In this document: in pieces, positions 10,693-19,767 of the stretch
Position numbering within the stretch: position 1 is the first letter of the stretch
How the letters are laid out: the number at the start of each line of letters is the position of its first letter
The notes under the pieces: model-generated
The model's database searches: none
The model's input: only the letters and a program-made list of their open reading frames with translations
Told to the model about the DNA's origin: nothing
Source: Reyranella sp.
GTDB lineage: Bacteria > Pseudomonadota > Alphaproteobacteria > Reyranellales > Reyranellaceae
Direction of reading: 5' to 3'
Assembly (NCBI RefSeq): GCF_004296935.1
Contig: NZ_SCVH01000145.1
Location: forward strand, 89,402 to 153,401
DNA: 64,000 nt
Program-made: the position numbers and the translations under genes

Positions 10693-12898
10693 GGTAGTAC
10701 TCGTCGCGCGGGAAGAAATCGGTGTTGGGCGATGCCGCCGGCACGGCCTTGCCCTTGTTCAGCACTTCGATCTTCTTCTCCTCGAACCATTTCCGGAGAT
10801 CGCCGCGGTCGACCCGCGCTACCGCCAGGTGCAGGTCGATGTCGGGACGCTGCAGCAGTTCCAGGATCTTGGCGCGGTCGTAGGGGATCGGCCGGTCGCT
10901 GCCGATCAGCGCCGGGTGCACCATCGTGACGTAGGGGAAGACCGAGCGGAACGTCTCGATCGAACGCTGCGTCGGCGCCCATTGGACGTAGAGGCCGCCC
11001 GGCGCCAGCTTCGCCCGCACCTGGCGGAAGAATTCCTGGGAATTGAGCAGGCCCGAAAGCGCCGACTTCGGCAAAATGGCATCGGCCTCGATCACGTCGT
11101 AGCGCGTCGTATCGAGGGCGAGCGCGTGACGTCCGTCGGCGATGACGACCTCGAACTTGGGATTGGCGAAGAGGCTTTCGACACCTGATTTCCCGCCCTG
11201 GCCGACATAGTCGCGCAAGGTGGCGATCACCGGGGCCACGATCTCGATCACCCGCACGCGCTCCGTGCCCGGGTGCAGGCCGGCGGCGTAGGGTGTGCCG
11301 CCGGTGCCCGAGCCGATCACCAGCACGCGCTTCGGCGCCCCATGTACCAGCGGTCCGATGGCGCCGAGGAAAGTGTGCACGGTGTCGAAGGGCAGGCGGC
11401 TCTGCGAGTGGCCCTGGATGTAGAGCTTGCCGCTCTGGGCGTCGTCCAGTTTCAGCAGGCTGAGGCCGGTCTTGTCTTCGGCGACGATGGCCTTTTCGAC
11501 CGTGAGCCCGTGCAGGCGGCGCCAGAACGATTCGCCGCCGGGAAACAGCACCAGGCCCGCCGTCAGCAGCGCGGCGGGGACGTAGGCCCAGCGTGTCGAT
11601 CGCGCGCCGAAGAGTTGCAGCACCGCGAAGGCGAGTCCGATCGCCACCAGCAGCTTCAGCGTGCCGGCCGTGCCCACGAGGTCGAGCAGCAGCAGGCCGG
11701 CGACCAGGCTGCCCATGCTGTTGCCGACGATGTTGGCGAGCTGCACCAGCCCGACGCGGCTGCCCAGCCGGTCGATGTCGCGTTGCACCGCCTTCTGCAC
11801 CACCGGAAAGGAGAACCCCATGATGAACGAGGCCGGCAGAACGACGACGGCCAACAGCAGGGCGATCAACGCGATGTCGGCGGCTTCGTCGGTCACGATA
11901 TCGCGGTCGACGAAGGTCGAGGGCAGGATGTCGGCGCCGATGGCGAGATAGACGAACCAGGCGCCGCAGAGCGCCAGCGTCGTCGCCACGCCCTGCATCA
12001 GGAAGAAGAACCGCCTTGGATCGGCGATGCGATCGATCATCCGCGCGCCGACCAGGAGCCCCGCCGCATCGCCCAGGAGGAAAACGGCCAGGACCAGCGA
12101 AAAACTGTAGCCGTTGGACTGCAGCAGGACGCCGATCAGGCGATACCAGACGATCTGCAACGCCACGATGAGAAAGCCGCTGATGAACACCAGCAGCGAC
12201 CAGCGCCAGACGACCCCATCGGTCGAATCGGGGGGAGCCACCGCTTTCGGCCTTGGCGTGGCGTCAGCCATGTCGAGGCCGCGCGCCAGCAGCAGGCCGC
12301 CGGCCGCAACGACGAGGTTGAGGGCCGCGCCGACGTAGATCGCCTTGTCGAATCCGAACGTGCCGATCAGGTACCAGCCGCCTGTGAAGGCGCCGATGCC
12401 GGCGCCCAGCGTATTGAGGCCGTAGAGCCAGCCGATCAGCTTTGCCGAGCCCGCGATCTGGCTCACCACCGCCTTGGAGAGGAAGGGCAGCGAGCAGCCC
12501 ATCAGGAAGGTCGGCCACAGCAGCCCGGCGAAGACGACGGCGAAGATGACGCCGCGCGAGGAAGCAAGCGGCAGGAATTTTAGATAGATGACGTCGTAAT
12601 AGAGCCAGGGACTGAGTACCGCGAAGACGGCGATGCCGACCTCGCAGAGCGCGAAGGCGATCAGCGACGTCCGTCGCGACAGCCGGTCGGCGTAGAGACC
12701 GGCGGCCAGGCTGCCGATGCCGAGTCCCAGAAGGAACGCACCGACCACCAGGGCGGCGGCGATCGTGTCGGCGCCGGCGAACAGGCCGAGCAGGCGATGC
12801 CAAGCGGTCTGGTAGATCAGGGCGGCGGCGCCCGAGAGGAAGAACAGCCCGAAAAGTGCGGATTGCCGGACGCGATCCGACTGCAGCCCCGATATCAT
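10679..12898 (-). CDS. Membrane-fused spermidine synthase-like protein
   Basis: About 739 residues. The first roughly 480 form a polytopic membrane domain (about 12-13 hydrophobic helices) of the MFS-like type found fused to spermidine synthases. The C-terminal part from about residue 520 is a Rossmann methyltransferase-like/polyamine synthase fold with VLVIGSGTGGTPYAAGL and the acidic IVIADGRHAL-type motif. Such fused proteins are common, but few have proven aminopropyltransferase activity, so the substrate is uncertain. The ATG at 12898 is preferred to a TTG at 12934. The gene lies on the opposite strand inside the rbfA-truB interval, which suggests insertion into a conserved cluster. Confidence 0.85.
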   Translation of the reverse strand: MISGLQSDRVRQSALFGLFFLSGAAALIYQTAWHRLLGLFAGADTIAAALVVGAFLLGLGIGSLAAGLYADRLSRRTSLIAFALCEVGIAVFAVLSPWLYYDVIYLKFLPLASSRGVIFAVVFAGLLWPTFLMGCSLPFLSKAVVSQIAGSAKLIGWLYGLNTLGAGIGAFTGGWYLIGTFGFDKAIYVGAALNLVVAAGGLLLARGLDMADATPRPKAVAPPDSTDGVVWRWSLLVFISGFLIVALQIVWYRLIGVLLQSNGYSFSLVLAVFLLGDAAGLLVGARMIDRIADPRRFFFLMQGVATTLALCGAWFVYLAIGADILPSTFVDRDIVTDEAADIALIALLLAVVVLPASFIMGFSFPVVQKAVQRDIDRLGSRVGLVQLANIVGNSMGSLVAGLLLLDLVGTAGTLKLLVAIGLAFAVLQLFGARSTRWAYVPAALLTAGLVLFPGGESFWRRLHGLTVEKAIVAEDKTGLSLLKLDDAQSGKLYIQGHSQSRLPFDTVHTFLGAIGPLVHGAPKRVLVIGSGTGGTPYAAGLHPGTERVRVIEIVAPVIATLRDYVGQGGKSGVESLFANPKFEVVIADGRHALALDTTRYDVIEADAILPKSALSGLLNSQEFFRQVRAKLAPGGLYVQWAPTQRSIETFRSVFPYVTMVHPALIGSDRPIPYDRAKILELLQRPDIDLHLAVARVDRGDLRKWFEEKKIEVLNKGKAVPAASPNTDFFPRDEYYLNRP

Positions 12899-13009
12899 GA
12901 TGGCAGCCTGCCTGAAGCCACGGCTGGCGCCCAACGATTTGTCGGCCTAAACGGAGCCCTCATCGGGTTGCCCATCAAAGGGCGGGGGTTACCCCGCCCG
13001 ATCGAGACG

Positions 13010-13105
13010 CGGCCTGCGGCCGCTCCTCAGGATGAGGTTCCGGTTTGGAAACACGAAGTCCTCACCCTGAGGAGGCTGCGCAGCAGCCGTCTCGAAGGGT
13101 GGGCA
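13010..13105. repeat. Intergenic repeat, family R2, copy 1
   Basis: This block contains CTCCTCAGGATGAGG, then CCTCACCCTGAGGAGG and CCGTCTCGAAGG, the same elements as at 40393-40533. It lies upstream of truB, and an open frame runs through it into truB, which could lead to a falsely long truB start. It is a dispersed, hairpin-forming repeat, not coding. Confidence 0.75.
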
Positions 13106-13128
13106 ACACGCTCGTTGGTCGTTTGGAA

Positions 13129-14034
13129 ATGGCGCGCAGGAAGAAGGGCGAGAAGATCGACGGCTGGGTCGTGCTCGACAAGCCGGTCGGGCTGGGCTCG
13201 ACGCCGGCAGTCAGTCGCGTGCGCCGCCTGTTCGGCGCCCAGAAGGCCGGTCACGGCGGCACCCTCGATCCGCTGGCCAGCGGCGTCCTGCCGATCGCTC
13301 TGGGCGAAGCGACCAAGACCGTCCCGTTCGTGATGGATGGCCGCAAGGAATATCGATTCACCCTTCGGTTCGGCGAGGCCCGCTCGACCGAGGACGCCGA
13401 GGGCGAGGTCACGGCCACGAGCGAGGTCCGGCCGACCGACGAGGCGATCCGCGGCGCCCTGGGCGCCTTCGTGGGCGAGATCGACCAGGTGCCCCCGGCC
13501 TATTCGGCGCTCAAGATCGACGGCCAGCGGGCCTACGATCTCGCGCGGGCGGGCGAAGTCGTGGAAATGAAGAGGCGCCGCGTCCGCATCGACCGTCTGG
13601 AATTCCTGGCCCGGCCGGACAGGGACCATGCAGATTTGGTGGTCGAGTGCGGCAAAGGCACCTACATCCGGTCCCTGGGCCGCGATCTGGCGGTCGCCCT
13701 GGGGACCGTCGGACACCTGTCGGCGCTGCGTCGGACGGCCGCCGGTCCGTTCCGGGAAGAGCAGGCCATTTCGCTTCCCAAGCTGGAGGCCCTCGGGCAT
13801 ATTCCCGCGCTCTTCGGGGCCCTGGTTCCCGTTGTGACCGCGCTGGACGACATCCCGGCGCTGGCCCTGACGGAAACCCAAGCCGACCAGCTGCGCCACG
13901 GCCAGCCGGTCTTCTTGACCCGGGACGCACCTCCCTCCGGCGCACTGCTTCGCGCCGAGTCGGGTGAAAAGCTGGTGGCGCTTGTCCGTTCGGACGGCGC
14001 CTCGCTCCAGCCGGTGCGCGTTTTCAACCTTTAA
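13129..14034 (+). CDS. truB: tRNA pseudouridine(55) synthase TruB
   Basis: TruB converts U55 of the tRNA T-loop to pseudouridine. The 301-residue protein has the family motif [14 protein letters not shown] with catalytic Asp47, and the later [10 protein letters not shown] segment. A C-terminal PUA-like end is present. The start at 13129 gives the usual Lys/Arg-rich N-terminus; a frame extension to 13045 is encoded by a dispersed repeat and is rejected. Sixteen bases separate it from rpsO, the conserved truB-rpsO-pnp order. Confidence 0.95.
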   Translation: MARRKKGEKIDGWVVLDKPVGLGSTPAVSRVRRLFGAQKAGHGGTLDPLASGVLPIALGEATKTVPFVMDGRKEYRFTLRFGEARSTEDAEGEVTATSEVRPTDEAIRGALGAFVGEIDQVPPAYSALKIDGQRAYDLARAGEVVEMKRRRVRIDRLEFLARPDRDHADLVVECGKGTYIRSLGRDLAVALGTVGHLSALRRTAAGPFREEQAISLPKLEALGHIPALFGALVPVVTALDDIPALALTETQADQLRHGQPVFLTRDAPPSGALLRAESGEKLVALVRSDGASLQPVRVFNL

Positions 14035-14050
14035 GTCATGGAGACAACCG

Positions 14051-14320
14051 ATGTCGATTACAGCCGTCCGCAAAGCGGAGCTGATCAAGTCGTATGCCCA
14101 GGCCGATACGGACACCGGTTCGCCGGAAGTCCAGGTCGCCATCCTGAGCGAGCGCATTTCCAACCTCACCGAGCATTTCAAGGGCCACGCGAAGGACCAC
14201 CATTCGCGCCGCGGCCTGCTGAAGATGGTCGGCCAGCGCCGCCGTCTGCTCGACTATCTCAAGGCCAAGGACAGCAAGCGCTACGACACGTTGATCGAGC
14301 GTCTGGGTCTGCGTCGTTAA
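14051..14320 (+). CDS. rpsO: 30S ribosomal protein S15
   Basis: The 89-residue protein matches S15 along its whole length, including [15 protein letters not shown], the [10 protein letters not shown] segment and the C-terminal [13 protein letters not shown]15 binds the central domain of 16S rRNA early in 30S assembly. The start at 14051 is fixed by the standard MSIT N-terminus; a frame extending upstream overlaps truB and is rejected. A strong terminator follows, so pnp probably has its own promoter or depends on read-through. Confidence 0.98.
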   Translation: MSITAVRKAELIKSYAQADTDTGSPEVQVAILSERISNLTEHFKGHAKDHHSRRGLLKMVGQRRRLLDYLKAKDSKRYDTLIERLGLRR

Positions 14321-14325
14321 TTTCC

Positions 14326-14352
14326 GGCCCTGTCTGACAGACAGGGCCTTTT
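14326..14352 (+). terminator. Rho-independent terminator after rpsO
   Basis: Perfect nine-base arms GGCCCTGTC/GACAGGGCC with loop TGACA are followed by four Ts, six bases after the rpsO stop. Confidence 0.85.
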
Positions 14353-14522
14353 CGCGTCGCGTCGTCCGGTCCCCGTGAATTCGGCCGGCTGACGCGACAT
14401 CGCAGTAACCGGGAAGGCAGGGGCGAGAGCAAACGCCTGACCCGGTCCTGCCGGCGCAAGGGCGCCGGTGGGCGGTCGTCGCCAAACGGGGGCGGACGAC
14501 CGTGATGGAAAGGATGAATGAG
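14353..14522 (+). promoter_or_regulatory. pnp leader with two tandem stem-loops
   Basis: The 170-base leader holds a perfect hairpin CCGGCGC-AAGG-GCGCCGG (14451-14468) and a second with arms CGGTCGTC/GACGACCG (14473-14480 and 14495-14502) ending 20 bases before the pnp ATG. In enterobacteria a leader hairpin is cut by RNase III and lets PNPase repress its own synthesis. By analogy this leader may serve autoregulation (inference). No clear -35/-10 pair was identified. Confidence 0.45.
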
Positions 14523-16640
<2,118 letters not shown>

Positions 16641-16658
<18 letters not shown>

Positions 16659-16710
16659 TCGCCCCATCCGATACGGAAACGGCGGCCTCGGGGCCGCCGT
16701 TTTTGTTTGG
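16641..16710 (+). repeat. Direct repeat copy 1: pnp 3' end plus terminator
   Basis: This 70-base segment spans the last codons and stop of pnp and its terminator. It is repeated at 17451-17520 at an offset of exactly 810 bases. The first 18 bases (GCGCCGGCCGGCGAGTAA) are identical, the terminator is nearly so, and I count 54 matches of 70 overall without gaps. Confidence 0.8.
16675..16707 (+). terminator. Rho-independent terminator of pnp
   Basis: A stem GGCGGCC/GGCCGCC around a short loop is followed by GTTTTTG, 22 bases after the pnp stop. Confidence 0.85.
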
Positions 16711-16748
16711 GTCTTCGGGGCCGCGCGCGTCGCCGAGCGTTGGCCTGA

Positions 16749-16777
16749 TTGACAACACCCGGAGGTGTTGGCATTCT
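16749..16777 (+). promoter_or_regulatory. Candidate promoter and operator of the TumE-like module
   Basis: A consensus -35 box TTGACA (16749-16754) stands 17 bases before a weak -10 candidate CATTCT (16772-16777). Between them lies a perfect inverted repeat CAACACC-CGGA-GGTGTTG (16753-16770). A repressor bound there would block the promoter, the usual arrangement for an autoregulated toxin-antitoxin operon. The predicted transcript would start only a few bases before the toxin ATG. Confidence 0.45.
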
Positions 16778-16787
16778 CGCCATCAGC

Positions 16788-17075
16788 ATGACCGCGATGC
16801 TCGTCACCCGGTTCAAGGAAGTCACTGCTGAAGGCGACATCATCGAGTTCGTGGTCTGGCGGGTGCCGAGCCCGGTGGATCCGAGCCGGCACTTCTACAA
16901 GTATCGGGCGGTCTACATCGTCGACGGTAAGCGGGTCGTCGGGTTCGACAACGAGCGCGGCAAGGGCGACCACAAGCACATCAGGGGCCGGGAGAGCGCC
17001 TATGCCTTCTCCACGGTGGAGACGATGATCGAGGACTTCATCGCCGAGGTCGACGCCATAAGGAGGCGAAGATGA
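16788..17075 (+). CDS. TumE-like (DUF6516) toxin-family protein
   Basis: The 95-residue protein carries the DUF6516/TumE pattern: a short beta-rich start, VVWRVPSPVDPSRHFYKYR, VVGFDNERGKGDHKH and a C-terminal helix. NCBI naming treats this family as the toxin part of a two-gene toxin-antitoxin system; the biochemical target is not known to me. ATG 16788 is chosen; ATG 16797 is also possible. No well-spaced ribosome site is seen, and the predicted transcript is nearly leaderless. Its stop overlaps the next ATG by four bases. The module lies between pnp and a repeated copy of the pnp 3' end. Confidence 0.75.
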   Translation: MTAMLVTRFKEVTAEGDIIEFVVWRVPSPVDPSRHFYKYRAVYIVDGKRVVGFDNERGKGDHKHIRGRESAYAFSTVETMIEDFIAEVDAIRRRR

Positions 17076-17425
17076 GGAAGAGGACGCTGACCATTCGATT
17101 GATGCCGGATTGGCGGAGCGGTCTCCGGGCGGCGGCCCGCAAGGCGCAGGCGAAGTCCTACCAGGGCGAAGAGCTCGCCTTCGAGACTCCGGCCGTCTTC
17201 TTCGGGAAGCTGACGGAACGGCGCTGGGCGCTCATTCGCATGCTGCAGGGCAAGGGTGTCCTGTCGATCAGGGAGCTGGCGCGGCGCGTGGAGCGGGACG
17301 TGAAGCGCGTCCACGAAGACGTCTCCGTCCTCACGGAGCTCGGCCTTTTCGAGCGCGAGGAAGGCGGTGTCGTCTGCCCGTTTGCACGCATTCACGTCGA
17401 TTTTGAGCTGGCTGCAGCAGCTTAG
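17072..17425 (+). CDS. Helix-turn-helix antitoxin/regulator (HVO_A0114/TumA-like)
   Basis: This 117-residue basic protein has a winged helix-turn-helix in its second half: LIRMLQGKGVLSIRELARRV, then RDVKRVHEDVSVLTELGLFER, as in MarR-like and HVO_A0114-family proteins that accompany DUF6516 genes. It is probably the antitoxin and operon repressor, binding the inverted repeat upstream of its partner (inference). Translation is coupled to the toxin gene by an ATGA overlap. The protein ends in an Ala-rich tail shortly before the second copy of the pnp 3' end. Confidence 0.75.
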   Translation: MRKRTLTIRLMPDWRSGLRAAARKAQAKSYQGEELAFETPAVFFGKLTERRWALIRMLQGKGVLSIRELARRVERDVKRVHEDVSVLTELGLFEREEGGVVCPFARIHVDFELAAAA

Positions 17426-17450
17426 AACGGCTGGCGCGGTAACGTCGTCG

Positions 17451-17520
17451 GCGCCGGCCGGCGAGTAAGTTGCCGAACGATAACGGAAGCGGCGGCCATC
17501 TGGCCGCCGTTTTTGTTTGT
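17451..17520 (+). repeat. Direct repeat copy 2: pnp 3' end plus terminator
   Basis: This is the second copy of the 70-base segment at 16641-16710. The 18-base block ending in TAA is exact here, although no reading frame uses it. The terminator-like hairpin GGCGGCC/GGCCGCC with GTTTTTG (17491-17516) follows at the same spacing. It ends 13 bases before the dioxygenase start. Confidence 0.8.
17484..17517 (+). terminator. Rho-independent terminator after the TumE-like module
   Basis: The stem GGCGGCC-ATC-TGGCCGCC followed by five Ts is a near-copy of the pnp terminator and closes the two-gene module. Confidence 0.8.
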
Positions 17521-17532
17521 AGACTGCCGAGG

Positions 17533-18174
17533 ATGATGAAGCCCTCCATCCTCTCCCGCCGCCTGATGCTGGCCGGTGCCGGCGTCGGCCTGATCCCCCT
17601 GTCTGCCGCCTTCGCCGCCGGCCTCGTGCCGACGCCGGCGCAGACCGAAGGGCCCTTCTATCCGGCCGGCCTTCCGGCCGACACGGACAACGACCTCGTG
17701 CAGGTGCGCGGCCAGGCGGCGCGCGCGATGGGTGAGGTGCTGCATCTTCAGGGCCGCGTGATCGGCATCGACGGCCGCGTGCGGTCCGGTGCCCTTGTCG
17801 AGATCTGGCAGTGCGACGCACGGGGCATCTACGACCATCCACGCCAGTCCGGCCGCGACCGCCGCGATCAGGCGTTCCAGGGCTACGGCCGCATGATCGT
17901 CGACGCCGAGGGCCGCTACAGCTTCCGTACCCTGAAGCCGGTCGCCTATCCCGGCCGCACACCGCACATCCATCTCAAGGCGACGACTGCCGACGGCCGC
18001 CTGCTCACCAGCCAGTTCTATGTCGCGGGTGATCCGCAGAACGAGCGCGACGGCGTGTTCCGCAGCGCCGTGCGTCAGCCCGGTCAGCGTGAGCGCATCG
18101 AGATGAAGCTCGCGCCGGCGCCCGGCCTCGAAGCGGGCGCACTCGCAACCGAGATGGATATCGTGATCGGCTGA
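17533..18174 (+). CDS. Exported intradiol-dioxygenase-like protein
   Basis: The 213 residues begin with a signal sequence that contains a twin-arginine-like SRRLML stretch and ends near AFAAG. The mature part resembles intradiol ring-cleavage dioxygenases: TEGPFYP, GALVEIWQCDARGIYDHP and YPGRTPHIHLK. These carry the Tyr, Tyr, His, His set that binds Fe(III) in protocatechuate and catechol dioxygenases. The exported, single-subunit form is common, but its substrate is generally unknown; no aromatic-degradation genes lie nearby. The start is one of two adjacent ATGs (17533, 17536), with only GAGG directly before them. A terminator ends 16 bases upstream, so its promoter is unclear. Confidence 0.82.
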   Translation: MMKPSILSRRLMLAGAGVGLIPLSAAFAAGLVPTPAQTEGPFYPAGLPADTDNDLVQVRGQAARAMGEVLHLQGRVIGIDGRVRSGALVEIWQCDARGIYDHPRQSGRDRRDQAFQGYGRMIVDAEGRYSFRTLKPVAYPGRTPHIHLKATTADGRLLTSQFYVAGDPQNERDGVFRSAVRQPGQRERIEMKLAPAPGLEAGALATEMDIVIG

Positions 18175-18181
18175 GGTGGCC

Positions 18182-18297
18182 TCTCTTCCCCTTTGCGGAG
18201 TCCGCAAAGGGGAAGTGCCCTCGTCTTACGAGGGCGATGGGGTTCATGACCCCCTCCGGCCTTCGGCCACCTCCCCCGAGACGGGGGAGGAGATCAG
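18182..18297. repeat. Intergenic hairpin repeat, family R1, copy 2
   Basis: This block has the same arrangement as at 10151-10266: a CCCCTTTGCGGA/TCCGCAAAGGGG hairpin, CCTCGTCTTACGAGG, GGTTCATGACCCC and a final CCTCCCCC...GGGGGAGG. It fills the space between the dioxygenase and the convergent hydrolase, where it could act as a two-way terminator. Confidence 0.85.
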
Positions 18298-18303
18298 TTC
18301 CGA

Positions 18304-19197
18304 TCAGCCCTTCAACTGCCGCGCGATGAATTCCCTGACCGTTGCCTGCGCCTTGTCGGTCTGCGGGCCGGGGACGGCCACCCATTCGTGGGTCGAGTCG
18401 GCGAACAGGCGATAGTCGCACGCACCGCCCGCCGCCCTATAAGTTTCGGCGAATTTTTCCTGCATCGCCGGCAGGACGTTGTCGTCGAGGGCGCCCTGCA
18501 TGATGAGGAACGGCACCAGCGCGACCTTTTCGCCGCGGTCGAGGATCTCCTGGGGGTTGCCTTCGTGGATGCTTTCCCACGGCGAGAAGAAGGTCCTGTT
18601 GCTCTGGATCATGGTCTCGTTCTTGCGGCGCTCCGCGTTCTCGAAGCGCGCGATGGTGTTGCTGGGCGGCGAGCGCATCGCGACCCACGAAACAGTCGCA
18701 TCGATGTCCGGTGCGCCCGCGACGGGGAGGGCGCTGTAGCGCGGATCGTGCGGGCGCATGGCCAAGAGCTCGGCGACATGGCCGCCGCTCGAGGAGCCGT
18801 AGACGCCGAGCTTTGAGACGTCGCCGTTCCAGCGCGCGGCGTTCGCTTTCAGCCACCGCACGGCATGGTTGGCGTCCTGCACGCAGGCCGGATAGGGCGC
18901 TTCGGAGGCAAGCGTGAGGTCGACGGCGACGACCAGCAGCCCGCTCGATGCCAGCGCGCGATCCATCGGCTCTTCGGCCAGGCGGTCCTTCCGGGTCCAC
19001 GCCCCGCCGTGCAGGTCGAGAACGGTCGGGAAGGGGCCTGTTCCCTGCGGCTGGTAGATGCGCGCCATCAGCATGCGGCCGGCGGCATTGCGCCGGAGCT
19101 CCACGTCGCTGACGATGAGATCGTACCGGGCGTCGGGATTGTAGGTGGGGGGATTGTCGGCGGACGCCTCACGCCGAGCCGAAGTCGCTCCATCCAT
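18304..19197 (-). CDS. Alpha/beta hydrolase (esterase/lipase, BD-FAE-like)
   Basis: This 297-residue hydrolase has the oxyanion-hole motif DLHGGAW near residue 62, the nucleophile elbow GSSSGG near 137, and C-terminal Asp (GALDDNVLP) and His (DSTHEW) that complete the catalytic triad. No signal peptide is present, so it is probably cytoplasmic. It resembles carboxylesterase/HSL-type enzymes; the natural substrate is unknown. The ATG at 19197 gives a complete N-terminus. It is the only gene on its strand here. Confidence 0.85.
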   Translation of the reverse strand: MDGATSARREASADNPPTYNPDARYDLIVSDVELRRNAAGRMLMARIYQPQGTGPFPTVLDLHGGAWTRKDRLAEEPMDRALASSGLLVVAVDLTLASEAPYPACVQDANHAVRWLKANAARWNGDVSKLGVYGSSSGGHVAELLAMRPHDPRYSALPVAGAPDIDATVSWVAMRSPPSNTIARFENAERRKNETMIQSNRTFFSPWESIHEGNPQEILDRGEKVALVPFLIMQGALDDNVLPAMQEKFAETYRAAGGACDYRLFADSTHEWVAVPGPQTDKAQATVREFIARQLKG

Positions 19198-19270
19198 CTT
19201 GATCTCCCCTGGCTGTTCGACGCCTGCAGGCGATTACGCTGTCACGGGGCCGCGCCAGAGTCGACGCCGG

Positions 19271-19289
19271 ATGCATGCACTGCATGCAT
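19271..19289. promoter_or_regulatory. Possible operator upstream of the hydrolase
   Basis: A perfect eight-base inverted repeat ATGCATGC-ACT-GCATGCAT lies 74 bases upstream of the minus-strand hydrolase start. It could be a regulator site; no cognate regulator is adjacent. Confidence 0.3.
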
Positions 19290-19345
19290 TGGATCACGCC
19301 GATGTGAATTGCAGGTTCAACAAGTTTATGCTAACAAATTCGATA

Positions 19346-19478
19346 GGCTGGCGCTTGGACTGCGCCGGCCTTTTTCCTTTCCGGCACGACCTGCCCGCGC
19401 CCCCTGGAGTCCGCAAGAGGGGCCGCGGGTTCGCCTCATGGCCTGGTGCAGCCGCCGCGGGTCCTGACCCGTGGACAG
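19346..19478 (+). repeat. Dispersed structured repeat, family R5, copy 1
   Basis: This starts with a terminator-like hairpin (GGCTGGCGC/GCGCCGGCC plus five Ts), then GACCTGCCCGCG, CCGCGGGTTCG and an end GCCGCCGCGGGTCCTGACCCGTGGACAG. The same ordered blocks recur at 63884-63997, with an internal length difference of about 19 bases. Both lie outside genes. Confidence 0.75.
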
Positions 19479-19627
19479 TCCCAACAACGACCCCGTCTCA
19501 ACGCCACGCCAGATAACGCCGTGGGAACAGACACTTAACGACATCCTGGGCACAGGGTGCGCCGGGGCAGTGCGACCAAAGACTTCGCGAAACGCGAGAA
19601 AAGCCCGTGGAATAAGGCTTATCCCGG

Positions 19628-19757
19628 AGTCGGGCCCAACTTCGGGCCCAACACTCCCTCAATTCAGGTGGGCCCGGTAAGCGGGCTGAAAGCCCGCCGT
19701 TATTGGCTTTCCGGCGCGCGGAGAGCTGAAATTCTGTCGTGGAACTTGGGCCCGACT
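19628..19757. repeat. Block bounded by a 12-base inverted repeat
   Basis: AGTCGGGCCCAA (19628-19639) and its exact complement TTGGGCCCGACT (19746-19757) bound this block. CGGGCCCAAC occurs twice in a row at its left end. It ends ten bases before the fabI stop and could form a long-range stem in the fabI 3' region. Confidence 0.55.
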
Positions 19758-19767
19758 TGAGGCGAAT

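Larger units (their letters stand above)
19198..19767. other. 570-base region without a convincing gene
   Basis: The region holds a small palindrome (19271-19289), a hairpin repeat shared with the right end of the window (19346-19478), and a block around 19620-19760 with GGGCCC-centred repeats. Short open frames (for example 19557-19760) have no ribosome site and span the repeats, so they are not called. No tRNA or known RNA gene was recognised, but a structured small RNA is possible. Confidence 0.5.

Noticed and set aside
19557-19760. 67-residue open frame
   Set aside because: No ribosome site, spans repeated GGGCCC blocks and resembles no protein.
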